Below are positions 27,048 through 36,283 of a stretch of DNA of 64,000 nucleotides, piece after piece. The DNA lies in the NCBI GenBank assembly GCA_014075275.1, contig CP046179.1, positions 1,931,932 to 1,995,931 on the forward strand, read 5' to 3'. The stretch comes from Boseongicola sp. GTDB taxonomy: Bacteria; Pseudomonadota; Alphaproteobacteria; Rhodobacterales; Rhodobacteraceae. The position numbers and the translations under genes were made by a program. Each line of letters starts with the position of its first letter. Position 1 is the first letter of the stretch. The notes under the pieces were generated by a model. That model was given only the letters and a program-made list of their open reading frames with translations. It searched no databases and was not told the origin of the DNA.

Positions 27048-28295
27048 ATGACCGACGCCACCCTGCCCTTTGACGTCTCAAAACTGGATCGTCTGGCCGA
27101 CGTCGCGGTCAGCACCGGTTTGAACCTGCAACCGCGGCAGCAGTTGGTTTTGACTGGATCGGTAGAAGCGCTGCCTTTGGTGCGCCGGATAGCGGTCGCC
27201 GCCTATAAAGCGGGCGCATCGGTCGTCACGCCTATTTTGAGTGACGAAGCGATCATGCGGGCGCGGTATCTGCATGGCGCAGACGACAGTTTCGACGACG
27301 CCCCTGACTGGTTGTTCAAAGGCATGGGCGAGGCATATGGAGCGAACGCTGCACGCTTGCATGTATCATCGGACAATCCCATGGCGCTGTCGGATATGGA
27401 CCCTGAAAAGGTCGGGCGTGCGTCTAAGGCGCAATCCATCGCCTATAAACCCGCATTGGAAAAGATCGCGAGCTTCGCCATCAACTGGTCCATCGTCTCT
27501 TATCCGGGACGTGCCTGGGCACAATTGATGTTCCCTGATCTGGACGGTGACGCGGCGCAGGCGCGGCTGGCCGAGGCGATTTTCGCCGCCTCGCGCGTAG
27601 ATCGCGATGATCCGGTTGCGGCCTGGGATGCGCACAACAGCGAGTTGGCGCGGCGGCGGGATTGGCTGAACGACCAGCGATTTGCAGCCTTGCACTTCCA
27701 GGGGTCGGGCACCGATCTGACCGTCGGGCTGGCTGATGGTCATCTATGGCAGGGCGGCGCAAGTGAGGCCAAGAACGGCATTATCTGCAACCCGAACATG
27801 CCCACCGAAGAGGTCTTTACGACGCCGCATTTGGCCAATGTGAACGGGGTGGCGCGGGCTTCGAAACCCCTTAGCCATCAAGGCACCTTGATCGAAGACA
27901 TTGAGGTGCGCTTCGAAGGCGGCAAGATCGTGGAAGCAAGTGCATCGCGCGGCGAGGATGTGTTCAAGAAGCTGCTGGAAACGGATGAGGGCGCGTCCCG
28001 GATCGGCGAGGTTGCTTTGGTGCCTCATGCATCGCCAATCTCCGAAAGCGGGCTTCTTTTTTACAACACGCTTTATGACGAAAACGCCGCCTGCCATATC
28101 GCTTTGGGCCAGTGTTATAAGGATTGCCTGCTGGAGTCTGATGACATTTCGGATACTGATCTGGCGGCGCGTGGTGGAAATTCAAGCCTGATCCATGTGG
28201 ATTGGATGATCGGCAGCGCCGAGACCGAAATTGATGGCGTTACGACCAATGGCGAGCGTGTGCCTGTGTTCCGGGGTGGCAACTGGGCGAACTGA
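27048..28295 (+). CDS. M29-family aminopeptidase
   Basis: The 415-residue protein matches the M29 (AmpS/aminopeptidase T) family: LADVAVSTGLNLQPRQQLVL at the N-terminus, NIPTEE-type metal site as CNPNMPTEEVFTTPH, and C-terminal HIALGQCY and SLIHVDWMIGS. These cytosolic enzymes use zinc or cobalt to remove N-terminal residues. A clear AAGGAG site precedes ATG 27048. Confidence 0.9.
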   Translation: MTDATLPFDVSKLDRLADVAVSTGLNLQPRQQLVLTGSVEALPLVRRIAVAAYKAGASVVTPILSDEAIMRARYLHGADDSFDDAPDWLFKGMGEAYGANAARLHVSSDNPMALSDMDPEKVGRASKAQSIAYKPALEKIASFAINWSIVSYPGRAWAQLMFPDLDGDAAQARLAEAIFAASRVDRDDPVAAWDAHNSELARRRDWLNDQRFAALHFQGSGTDLTVGLADGHLWQGGASEAKNGIICNPNMPTEEVFTTPHLANVNGVARASKPLSHQGTLIEDIEVRFEGGKIVEASASRGEDVFKKLLETDEGASRIGEVALVPHASPISESGLLFYNTLYDENAACHIALGQCYKDCLLESDDISDTDLAARGGNSSLIHVDWMIGSAETEIDGVTTNGERVPVFRGGNWAN

Positions 28296-28322
28296 GGGTT
28301 TCGCCGACTGACGTCGTCGACA

Positions 28323-28379
28323 GACTGGGGGATTTCATCCCCCAGTCCCCCTGAGGATATTTATGGGCCAATAATAGAC
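28323..28379. repeat. Dispersed hairpin element, copy C (GATATTT variant)
   Basis: GACTGGGGGA (28323-28332) pairs with TCCCCCAGTC (28338-28347), a 10-bp stem with loop TTTCA. CCCCTGAGGATATTTATGGG then CCAATAATAG follow. The order stem, CCCC-GAGG, ATATTT, purine tail parallels copies A and B. It probably terminates the aminopeptidase gene. Confidence 0.7.
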
Positions 28380-28380
28380 A

Positions 28381-28421
28381 CGGCCCGCCTCTTAAGAAAC
28401 GGGCCGCCCGGTAATTACCGG
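28381..28421. repeat. Adjacent hairpin and 14-bp palindrome
   Basis: CGGCCCG (28381-28387) pairs with CGGGCCG (28400-28406), and CCGGTAATTACCGG (28408-28421) is a perfect palindrome. Both lie between copies C and D of the dispersed element. The stretch holds no gene. A terminator is possible, but there is no T tract. Confidence 0.5.
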
Positions 28422-28486
28422 CCGCGGCCATCGGCGTCCCCGCCTGTGCCGCGCCCTCAGCCTCACCGAACAGAGTAAACAAAGCG

Positions 28487-28546
28487 CTATTATTGGCCCG
28501 AAAATATCCTGGGGTGAGACCCGAAGGGTTGAGGGGCAAAGCCCCT
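28487..28546. repeat. Dispersed hairpin element, copy D (inverted relative to C)
   Basis: On the minus strand AGGGGC/GCCCCT (28532-28546) and ACCC/GGGT (28519-28529) hairpins precede CCCCAGGATATTTTCGGG and CCAATAATAG, nearly the same tail as copy C. It faces copy C head to head across about 100 bases. A further hairpin, CGCGGGC/GCCCGCG (28581-28597), lies just past the uvrD stop. The whole 28296-28607 gap therefore consists of such elements. Confidence 0.68.
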
Positions 28547-28607
28547 GTCCAGCCCCGAGCGTCAGCGAGAGGCGGATCGACGCGGGCGCAGCCCGCGGCG
28601 ACACCTG

Positions 28608-31301
28608 TTAGAACGGAACGTCGTCCCCGGCGGTGGCCGCCGCTGTGACGAACTTCGCAACGACCTTTTTATCACCGGCTTTGTTGAATGCGATATCCAG
28701 CTTATCGCCTTCGATCCCGGTGATGTGGCCGTATCCGAATTTTTGGTGAAACACCCGGTCGCCGATGGTGTGAGACGAGGTTGCGTTCAGATCGATGACC
28801 ATGTTCTTGGCTTCAGACGGCTGCGACATGCCGCGATGCTGGCTGCGGTTTTGAAGGCGTTTCCATCCAGGCGAGTTGTACCCATCGGCCTGAGCGGCTT
28901 GATCGTGCAAGTCGCTTTTGGGAGCACCGGCCATGTCAGGGGCTGCGGCGGCACCGAAGGCTCCACCATAAAGGCCGGGCGGGGTCAGGACCTCGACGTG
29001 ATCTGCGGGCAGTTCATCAATGAAGCGCGAGGGCATCTGGCTTTGCCACTGGCCGTATACCCGACGGTTGCCGGCAAAGCTGATCGTTGCAATTTCTTCG
29101 GCGCGGGTGATGCCGACGTAGGCCAGCCTTCGTTCTTCTTCCAAGCCCTTCAGGCCGCTTTCGTCCATGCTGCGTTGGGACGGAAACAACCCATCTTCCC
29201 AGCCGGGCAGGAAGACGGCGGGGAATTCCAGACCTTTGGCCGCATGCAGTGTCATGATCGAGACTTTGGCTTCGCCGTCTTCGCTTTCGTTGTCCATGAT
29301 CAGCGAAACGTGTTCCAGGAAGCCTTGCAGGTTCTCGAAACTTTCCAGCGCTTTGACGAGTTCCTTCAGGTTTTCCAAACGTCCGGGGCCTTCGGGGGTT
29401 TTGTCGTTTTGCCACATCTCGGTGTAGCCGCTTTCGTCCAGAATTTGTTCGGCCAGTTCGAGGTGGTTCTGGCCTGCGCGCACAATCGAGTGCCAGCGGC
29501 TAAGACCTTCGACAAGTTTGGCGAGTTCCTTGGCACCCTTGCCACCGAGACCTTTGGCCGCGAGGAGAAGGCGTGCGCCTTCGACCAGGGACACTCCATT
29601 GGTGCGGGCGGCGGTCTGGATTTTCTTCTGGGCGACGTCGCCTAGGCCTCGCTTGGGAGTATTTACGATGCGTTCAAACGCGAGGTCATCGTCAGGGCTG
29701 ACCGACAGGCGGAAATAGGCCATGGCATCGCGGATTTCCATACGCTCATAGAAACGAGGGCCGCCGATCACGCGGTAGGGAAGGCCAATAGTCAGGAAAC
29801 GGTCTTCGAACGCGCGCATTTGGTGGCTGGCGCGCACGAGGATGGCGATTTCATCTAACTCGAATTTTCGCGGCACAGGATTGTTCCCTACACCGTTAGG
29901 AGAAAGGCTATTCGCACGGCTCAGATTTACTTGATGAATGTCACCATCAGAGTTTTGGGAAACTATCCCACCCTTCGACAACCGCTCGGCTTCCTGTGAA
30001 TTAGTTTTTGAGCGTGGATTTTGCCGGTAAATGGCTTCACTCGCACTTCCATCGGCAAGACTCTCGATCTTCTCGCCGATCCAACGGGCCTCTTCGTCTC
30101 CGTCCCAGTGGCCGATCAATTTAACTTTCCAACCCTCCTCAGCTTCAGTGAACAAAGTCTTTCCTAACCGGCCCTGGTTGGCGGTTATGACACCGGACGC
30201 GGCGGCAAGGATGTGGGGAGTGGAGCGGTAGTTTTGTTCCAGCCGGATGACTTTGGCGCCGGGGAAATCTTTCTCGAACTTCAGAATGTTGCCTACTTCG
30301 GCACCGCGCCAGCCGTAGATGGACTGGTCGTCGTCGCCGACGCAGCAGATGTTCTTGTGGCTTTGGGCCAGAAGTCGCAGCCAGAGGTATTGGGCGACGT
30401 TGGTGTCCTGGTATTCGTCGACGAGGATGTATTTGAACCAGCGTTGGTATTGCTCCAGCACGTCATTGTGGTTCTGGAAGATCCAGACAACGTGGAGCAG
30501 CAGGTCACCGAAATCGACTGCGTTTAGGGTGAGCAGCCGTTGTTGATATGCGGCGTATAGTTCAACACCGCGGTGATTGAAGGCTCCGTGGTCGGCTGCG
30601 GGAACTTTGTCGGGGGTCAAAGCTCTGTTCTTCCAACCATCGATGATGTGGGCCAGTTGGCGGGCGGGCCAGCGTTTCTCATCGATGCCTTCCGCGACGA
30701 TCAGTTGCTTCATCAAGCGGACCTGATCGTCGGTGTCCAGTATTGTGAAATTGGATTTCAGATGGGAGCGGTCGTTGGCTTGAGTTGTGGCTTGAACGCC
30801 TGGCCGAGGCGTTGGGCCCAAATCATATGCGCCTTGCCCGCCTTCGCTTTCGTCCAGCAAGACAGCATCATTCTCGACCCCGCCGTCTGGTTTCAATCCG
30901 CTAATAGTTTCTGTGCCAATGAGTTCGGCGTGGCGTCTGAGAAGTTTGACACAGATGGCGTGGAAGGTGCCGAGCCAGGGCATGCGTTCTATGGTCTGAC
31001 CCAAATGCCCTGCTACGCGGTTTTTCATCTCGCGTGCGGCTTTATTGGTGAATGTCACGGCAAGGATTTCGTTGGGCCGGGCTTTGCCGGTGACCAGAAG
31101 ATGCGCGATGCGGGTGGTCAGGGCCTTGGTTTTGCCGGTTCCAGCGCCAGCGAGCATCAGGACGGGGCCGTCCAATGCCTCGACGGCTTCGCGTTGGGCG
31201 GGGTTCAATTCGTCCAGATAGGGGGCGGGACGGGCGGCGACGGCTTGCGCCGAAAGGGGCATGCGGTCGGGGAAATCACTGTCGTCGGCGAAGCTGCTCA
31301 T
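28608..31301 (-). CDS. uvrD: UvrD/PcrA-type SF1 DNA helicase with two insertions
   Basis: The 897-residue protein carries all UvrD motifs: Walker A LAGAGTGKTKAL (K57), LVDEYQDTN, VGDDDQSIYGWRG, RLEQNYRSTPHILAAA, IMTLHAAKGLEFPAVF and YVGITRAEE. It unwinds DNA in nucleotide excision and mismatch repair. Homologues are usually 720-800 residues; the excess comes from two polar, low-complexity segments at about residues 130-180 and 416-480, placed in loops and leaving all motifs intact. The C-terminus has the usual Tudor-like RVFHQKFGYGHITGIEGDK. Confidence 0.93.
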   Translation of the reverse strand: MSSFADDSDFPDRMPLSAQAVAARPAPYLDELNPAQREAVEALDGPVLMLAGAGTGKTKALTTRIAHLLVTGKARPNEILAVTFTNKAAREMKNRVAGHLGQTIERMPWLGTFHAICVKLLRRHAELIGTETISGLKPDGGVENDAVLLDESEGGQGAYDLGPTPRPGVQATTQANDRSHLKSNFTILDTDDQVRLMKQLIVAEGIDEKRWPARQLAHIIDGWKNRALTPDKVPAADHGAFNHRGVELYAAYQQRLLTLNAVDFGDLLLHVVWIFQNHNDVLEQYQRWFKYILVDEYQDTNVAQYLWLRLLAQSHKNICCVGDDDQSIYGWRGAEVGNILKFEKDFPGAKVIRLEQNYRSTPHILAAASGVITANQGRLGKTLFTEAEEGWKVKLIGHWDGDEEARWIGEKIESLADGSASEAIYRQNPRSKTNSQEAERLSKGGIVSQNSDGDIHQVNLSRANSLSPNGVGNNPVPRKFELDEIAILVRASHQMRAFEDRFLTIGLPYRVIGGPRFYERMEIRDAMAYFRLSVSPDDDLAFERIVNTPKRGLGDVAQKKIQTAARTNGVSLVEGARLLLAAKGLGGKGAKELAKLVEGLSRWHSIVRAGQNHLELAEQILDESGYTEMWQNDKTPEGPGRLENLKELVKALESFENLQGFLEHVSLIMDNESEDGEAKVSIMTLHAAKGLEFPAVFLPGWEDGLFPSQRSMDESGLKGLEEERRLAYVGITRAEEIATISFAGNRRVYGQWQSQMPSRFIDELPADHVEVLTPPGLYGGAFGAAAAPDMAGAPKSDLHDQAAQADGYNSPGWKRLQNRSQHRGMSQPSEAKNMVIDLNATSSHTIGDRVFHQKFGYGHITGIEGDKLDIAFNKAGDKKVVAKFVTAAATAGDDVPF

Positions 31302-31459
31302 GGGGCGAGAGCTTACCGGGTTAATGAAGTAAGGGAAAGAGGGTGTTCGCGCTCTGTTCTGTCCGATAATCCTTGGCCATCGAGGTTGGAATTGATGAGT
31401 TGAGCCGCGAACTTTGTTCGCGGCGTGGTGGGCGCATCCTGACGGAAGCGCCTTAAAGA

Positions 31460-31483
31460 ATGAGTATTTTTGCCAGAAAGAAG
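31460..31483. repeat. GAGTATTTTTGCCAGAAAGAAG core, copy E
   Basis: TGAGTATTTTTGCCAGAAAG and the following AAG match the tail of copies A and B. A weak GGCGC/GCGCC hairpin (31431-31452) precedes it. It lies in the uvrD-lldD gap and, preceded by A, creates an ATG that would encode MSIFARKK in frame with lldD. Confidence 0.6.
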
Positions 31484-31528
31484 ACTGGGGAGGTTTTCCT
31501 TCGCTTTGACTTGGGCTTATGTGACGTC

Positions 31529-32671
31529 ATGGAGCTTGAGAACAAATACCCGGCGATTTCGGATTTAAGGGAACTGTCACGGCGACGGGTGCCGCATTTT
31601 ATTTTCGAGTATCTGGATTCGGCAACCGGCGTTGAAGACCAGCATCACCGCAACATGGCGGCTCTGCGGGACATCGAGTTTATGCCCTCGATCCTTGAAG
31701 GGCCGTTTGTGCCGGATGTCACGACTGAATTTCTGGGCCGATCCTATCCCCTGCCCTTTGGATGCGCGCCGGTCGGCATGTCAGGCGTGATGTGGCCCAG
31801 GGCTGAGAAGATCATTTCCGCGGCCTGTGCCGAAGCTGGATTGCCCTATGGGATGAGTTCAGTGGCAACGGTCGTGCCGGAAGATCTGGTGCCGTTTATC
31901 GGCGATCAGGGCTGGTTTCAGATGTATATGCCCACCGACAAGGACATCCGCAGTGATCAGCTGCGTAGGGCGCGCGAGGCTGGATTTCATACGTTAATCC
32001 TGACAGTTGATGTGCCGGTGGACAGCCGCCGGGAGCGACAGCGGCGTGCGAACCTGACGTTGCCGCCACAGATCGATGCCAAGATGCTTTGGTCAATGAT
32101 CTGCCATCCGGCATGGACCATTGGCACATTGCGTGAAGGCATCCCGAGCCTGAAGTTTCTGGAAAGCTATGTGAGCGAACGCGGCGGGTTTAACTCGGTC
32201 TCGCACGCCGGGCATATATTGAGGGGTCAGCCGGGGTGGTCTGATATTGATGAGCTGCGCACCGAGTGGGACGGACCATTCATCGTCAAGGGTGTTCAGA
32301 AAGTGAAGGATGCCGAGCGGTTGATGGCGGCAGGCGTGGATGCGCTTTGGATTTCGAACCACACGGGGCGTCAGTTTGATGGCGGTCCAGCCTCAGTCCA
32401 CGCCCTGCTCCCTATCCGGGCCGCCTTGCCAGATGCGCCGATCATCTTTGATTCAGGAGTGACCGGAGGTCTGGACATCCTGCGCGCTCTGGCATTGGGA
32501 GCCGACTTTGTCATGTTAGGACGTGCTTTTCATTATGCAGTTGGTGCATTGGCCGACAAGGGACCGGCCCATTTGATCGACATGTTGCGCGATGACTTAG
32601 TATTGGCGATGGGCAATATGGGGGCGCATTCGCTGGCTGAATTGCCCGGAAAGCTGGTCAAGACCCCCTGA
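31529..32671 (+). CDS. lldD: FMN-dependent alpha-hydroxy-acid dehydrogenase (L-lactate dehydrogenase type)
   Basis: The 380-residue protein has the family signatures: ISDLRELSRRRVPHFIFEYLDSATG, FGCAPVGMSGVMWP, the active-site SNHTGRQFDGGPAS with His and Arg, and IIFDSGVTGGLDILRALALGA. It oxidises L-lactate or a related 2-hydroxy acid at the inner membrane. I chose ATG 31529 (MELENKYPAISDL); the open frame extends to ATG 31460, but those 23 residues come from a repeated intergenic element. No strong ribosome binding site distinguishes the two. Confidence 0.85.
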   Translation: MELENKYPAISDLRELSRRRVPHFIFEYLDSATGVEDQHHRNMAALRDIEFMPSILEGPFVPDVTTEFLGRSYPLPFGCAPVGMSGVMWPRAEKIISAACAEAGLPYGMSSVATVVPEDLVPFIGDQGWFQMYMPTDKDIRSDQLRRAREAGFHTLILTVDVPVDSRRERQRRANLTLPPQIDAKMLWSMICHPAWTIGTLREGIPSLKFLESYVSERGGFNSVSHAGHILRGQPGWSDIDELRTEWDGPFIVKGVQKVKDAERLMAAGVDALWISNHTGRQFDGGPASVHALLPIRAALPDAPIIFDSGVTGGLDILRALALGADFVMLGRAFHYAVGALADKGPAHLIDMLRDDLVLAMGNMGAHSLAELPGKLVKTP

Positions 32672-32839
32672 GATGTCGCGTCACCGCGAGAAATTGTCGT
32701 GCGCATGAATTTTGCATGATCGCCACTTGTAATAGGTGGGACAAATTGCCGTAAATCGCGCGAAAGCCTGTGTGAAACTTGCCCGATGGCTCTTCGCTGG
32801 TTAAAGAATGCTGCAACTGCAAAATAAGGAATGCTGCTA

Positions 32840-35800
32840 ATGGCCGATTTCAAGAAAATCCTGATCGCAAACAGGGGAGAAATCGCTATTCGCGTCATGC
32901 GCGCGGCCAACGAGTTGGGCAAGCGCACGGTGGCCGTTTACGCCGAAGAAGACAAACTTAACCTTCACCGTTTCAAAGCAGATGAGGCTTATCAGATCGG
33001 CAAAGGCCTGGGGCCTGTTGCAGCCTATTTGTCGATCGAAGAAGTCATCCGCGTTGCCAAAGCCTGCGGGGCCGACGCCATCCATCCTGGTTATGGTTTG
33101 TTGTCTGAGAACCCCGATTTCGTCGACGCCTGTGCCGCCAATGGCATTACCTTTATCGGCCCGAAAGCCGACACAATGCGCGCCCTTGGCGACAAGGCCA
33201 GCGCACGGCAGGTAGCCATCAAAGCAGGTGTGCCGGTTATTCCGGCGTCGGACGTTTTGGGCGACGACATGGAGTTGACTCGCAAGCAGGCTGACGACGT
33301 TGGCTATCCAATCATGCTGAAGGCCTCGTGGGGCGGTGGCGGGCGTGGGATGCGCCCGATCTATTCGGCGGACGAGCTGGAAGAGAAAGTTCTGGAAGGT
33401 CGGCGCGAAGCCGAGGCCGCTTTCGGTAATGGCGAAGGCTATCTGGAAAAGATGATTATGCGTGCCCGTCACGTCGAGGTTCAGATCCTCGGCGACAGTC
33501 AGGGCAACATCTATCATCTGTGGGAGCGGGATTGTTCAGTTCAGCGCCGGAATCAGAAGGTAGTCGAACGTGCCCCTGCCCCGTATCTGTCCAGCGCCCA
33601 GCGCGAGCGGATTTGCGGTCTTGGCAAGAAGATTGCCGAGCAAGTGGATTATGAATGCGCAGGCACCATAGAGTTTCTGATGGATATGGAGTCTGGTGAA
33701 TTCTACTTTATCGAGGTGAACCCGCGGGTCCAGGTCGAGCATACTGTGACGGAAGAAGTCACCGGCATCGACATTGTGCAGGCACAGATCAAGATTGCCG
33801 AAGGGAAGTCACTGATCGAGGCGACGGGCACGGCCAGCCAGTATGACGTCGCCCTGAATGGCCATGCGATCCAATGCCGGGTGACGACCGAAGACCCGAC
33901 CAACAACTTCATCCCGGACTATGGTCGCATCACCGCATATCGCGGGGCGACAGGCATGGGTATCCGCCTGGATGGAGGAACGGCCTATTCCGGGGCTGTA
34001 ATCACCCGGTATTATGACTCGCTGTTGGAGAAAGTGACGGCATGGGCACCGACACCGGAAGCTGCGATTGCGCGAATTGACCGGGCACTCAGAGAGTTTC
34101 GTATTCGCGGGGTTTCAACCAATATCGCCTTTGTTGAGAACCTGTTGAAACACGAGACCTTTCTGAACAACCAATACCACACGAAGTTTATCGACGAGAC
34201 GCCCGGATTGTTTGACTTCAAACCGCGCCGCGACCGGGCAACAAAAATCCTGACCTATCTTGGCGATATCACCATCAATGGACATCCCGAGACAGCAGGT
34301 CGTCCGATGCCAGCCGCAGATGCGCGCGAACCCGTCCCGCCCGCTTTGCGCGCTGATGCACCAACCCCGGGCACGAAAAACATTCTGGATGAGTTTGGCC
34401 CCGAGGCGCTGGCGGACTGGATGCGTGATCAAAAGCAGCTGTTGATCACAGACACGACCATGCGTGACGGGCATCAGTCGCTTTTGGCGACCCGAATGCG
34501 GTCAATTGATATGGTCAATGCGGCTCCTGTTTACGCCGCCAATCTGCCACAGCTTTTCAGCGTTGAATGCTGGGGAGGCGCGACGTTCGATGTGGCTTAC
34601 CGGTTCTTGCAGGAATGCCCATGGCAGCGGTTGCGTGATCTGCGCGCCAAGATGCCAAACCTGATGACGCAGATGCTTTTGCGTGGCGCGAATGGAGTCG
34701 GATACACCAATTATCCCGACAATGTGGTGCAGTTCTTTGTGAAGCAAGCCGCTGAGACCGGGGTAGATGTTTTCCGCGTGTTTGACTCGCTGAACTGGGT
34801 TGAAAACATGCGCGTTGCGATGGACGCCGTGGTTGAGAACAACAAGGTTTGCGAAGGCACCATTTGTTACACAGGCGACATCCAGAACCCGGATCGCGCG
34901 AAATACGATCTGCAGTATTACGTTGATATGGGTAAGGAGCTGAAAGGCGCTGGCGCCCATGTTCTGGGCCTGAAAGATATGGCCGGTCTGCTAAAACCTG
35001 CTGCCGCGCGCATTCTGGTTAAGGCACTGAAGGAAGAAGTTGGATTGCCGATCCACTTCCACACTCACGACACTGCCGGGATTGCTAGTGCCACCATTTT
35101 GGCGGCCGCTGAGGCTGGTGTAGATGCTGTTGACTGCGCAATGGACGCGCTTTCGGGTAACACCTCTCAGGCGACGCTGGGCACGATTGTCGAAGCGCTA
35201 AAGGGTGCGGACCGGGATACTGGGCTGGACATCGAAGCGGTCCGCGAGATCTCGAACTATTGGGAGGCAGTTCGCGGGCAATATGCGGCGTTCGAAAGCG
35301 GACTTCAGGCCCCTGCATCTGAAGTTTATCTGCACGAAATGCCCGGCGGTCAGTTCACGAACCTTAAAGCACAGGCCCGTTCGCTGGGTCTTGAAGAACG
35401 CTGGCACGAAGTGGCCGAGATGTATTCGGACGTGAACCAGATGTTTGGCGACATCGTGAAGGTGACGCCATCGTCCAAGGTCGTTGGCGACATGGCGTTG
35501 ATGATGGTCAGCCAGAACATGACGCGCGCTGAAGTCGAGGATCCGAAGAAAGACGTGGCTTTCCCGGACAGCGTAATCGACATGATGCGCGGCAATCTGG
35601 GTCAGCCTCCTGGCGGGTGGCCAAAGGCCATTCAGAAGAAGATCTTGAAGGGCGAAAAGGCCTCTGTTGATCGTCCGGGCAAAAACGTGGCTGCGGTCAA
35701 TCTGGAAGAAACGCGCGCCAAGTTGTCCAAAGATCTGGATGGGTTTGAAGTAGATGACGAGGATCTGAACGGCTATCTGATGTATCCGAAGGTCTACATG

Positions 35801-36283
35801 GACTACATGGGCCGTCACGAAAAATACGGGCCGGTTCGGACCTTGCCGACAAAGAACTTCTTTTACGGCATGAAGCCCGGCGACGAAATTTCAGTTGAGA
35901 TCGATCCCGGCAAAACGCTGGAAATCCGCTGTCAGGCAATTGCCGAAACGAACGCCGAAGGTGAGGCTAAAGTCTTTTTCGAGCTGAACGGTCAGCCGCG
36001 CACGATCCGCGTTACTGATTATTCGTCTAAGGGCGCACAGGCAGTACGACCGAAGGCAGATGCCGGAAATGCCGGTCACGTCGGTGCACCAATGCCTGGG
36101 GTTGTGGCCTCGGTTGCAGTGCAGGCCGGCGGCGAGGTCAAGGAGGGCGATCTGATGCTGACCATCGAAGCCATGAAGATGGAGACCGGTATTCACGCTG
36201 AGCGCGACGCGGTTGTGAAGGCCGTGCACGTCACGCCAGGCAGTCAGATTGACGCTAAAGATTTGCTGGTGGAGTTGGAATAG
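32840..36283 (+). CDS. pyc: Pyruvate carboxylase
   Basis: The 1147-residue protein is complete. It has a biotin carboxylase domain (FKKILIANRGEIAIRVMRA, ATP-grasp KASWGGGGRGM, EVNPRVQVEHTVTEEVTG), a carboxyltransferase barrel (ITDTTMRDGHQSLLATRMR, FHTHDTAG, VDAVDCAMDALSGNTSQ) and a C-terminal biotinyl domain (IEAMKMETG, lysine about 1113). It makes oxaloacetate from pyruvate for anaplerosis. An AAGGA site fits ATG 32840 better than ATG 32831. The single-chain form is typical of alphaproteobacteria. Confidence 0.96.
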   Translation: MADFKKILIANRGEIAIRVMRAANELGKRTVAVYAEEDKLNLHRFKADEAYQIGKGLGPVAAYLSIEEVIRVAKACGADAIHPGYGLLSENPDFVDACAANGITFIGPKADTMRALGDKASARQVAIKAGVPVIPASDVLGDDMELTRKQADDVGYPIMLKASWGGGGRGMRPIYSADELEEKVLEGRREAEAAFGNGEGYLEKMIMRARHVEVQILGDSQGNIYHLWERDCSVQRRNQKVVERAPAPYLSSAQRERICGLGKKIAEQVDYECAGTIEFLMDMESGEFYFIEVNPRVQVEHTVTEEVTGIDIVQAQIKIAEGKSLIEATGTASQYDVALNGHAIQCRVTTEDPTNNFIPDYGRITAYRGATGMGIRLDGGTAYSGAVITRYYDSLLEKVTAWAPTPEAAIARIDRALREFRIRGVSTNIAFVENLLKHETFLNNQYHTKFIDETPGLFDFKPRRDRATKILTYLGDITINGHPETAGRPMPAADAREPVPPALRADAPTPGTKNILDEFGPEALADWMRDQKQLLITDTTMRDGHQSLLATRMRSIDMVNAAPVYAANLPQLFSVECWGGATFDVAYRFLQECPWQRLRDLRAKMPNLMTQMLLRGANGVGYTNYPDNVVQFFVKQAAETGVDVFRVFDSLNWVENMRVAMDAVVENNKVCEGTICYTGDIQNPDRAKYDLQYYVDMGKELKGAGAHVLGLKDMAGLLKPAAARILVKALKEEVGLPIHFHTHDTAGIASATILAAAEAGVDAVDCAMDALSGNTSQATLGTIVEALKGADRDTGLDIEAVREISNYWEAVRGQYAAFESGLQAPASEVYLHEMPGGQFTNLKAQARSLGLEERWHEVAEMYSDVNQMFGDIVKVTPSSKVVGDMALMMVSQNMTRAEVEDPKKDVAFPDSVIDMMRGNLGQPPGGWPKAIQKKILKGEKASVDRPGKNVAAVNLEETRAKLSKDLDGFEVDDEDLNGYLMYPKVYMDYMGRHEKYGPVRTLPTKNFFYGMKPGDEISVEIDPGKTLEIRCQAIAETNAEGEAKVFFELNGQPRTIRVTDYSSKGAQAVRPKADAGNAGHVGAPMPGVVASVAVQAGGEVKEGDLMLTIEAMKMETGIHAERDAVVKAVHVTPGSQIDAKDLLVELE

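Noticed and set aside
28725-29645. 306-residue frame antisense to uvrD
   Set aside because: It is an antisense shadow of a well-supported helicase; long shadows are common opposite GC-rich genes.
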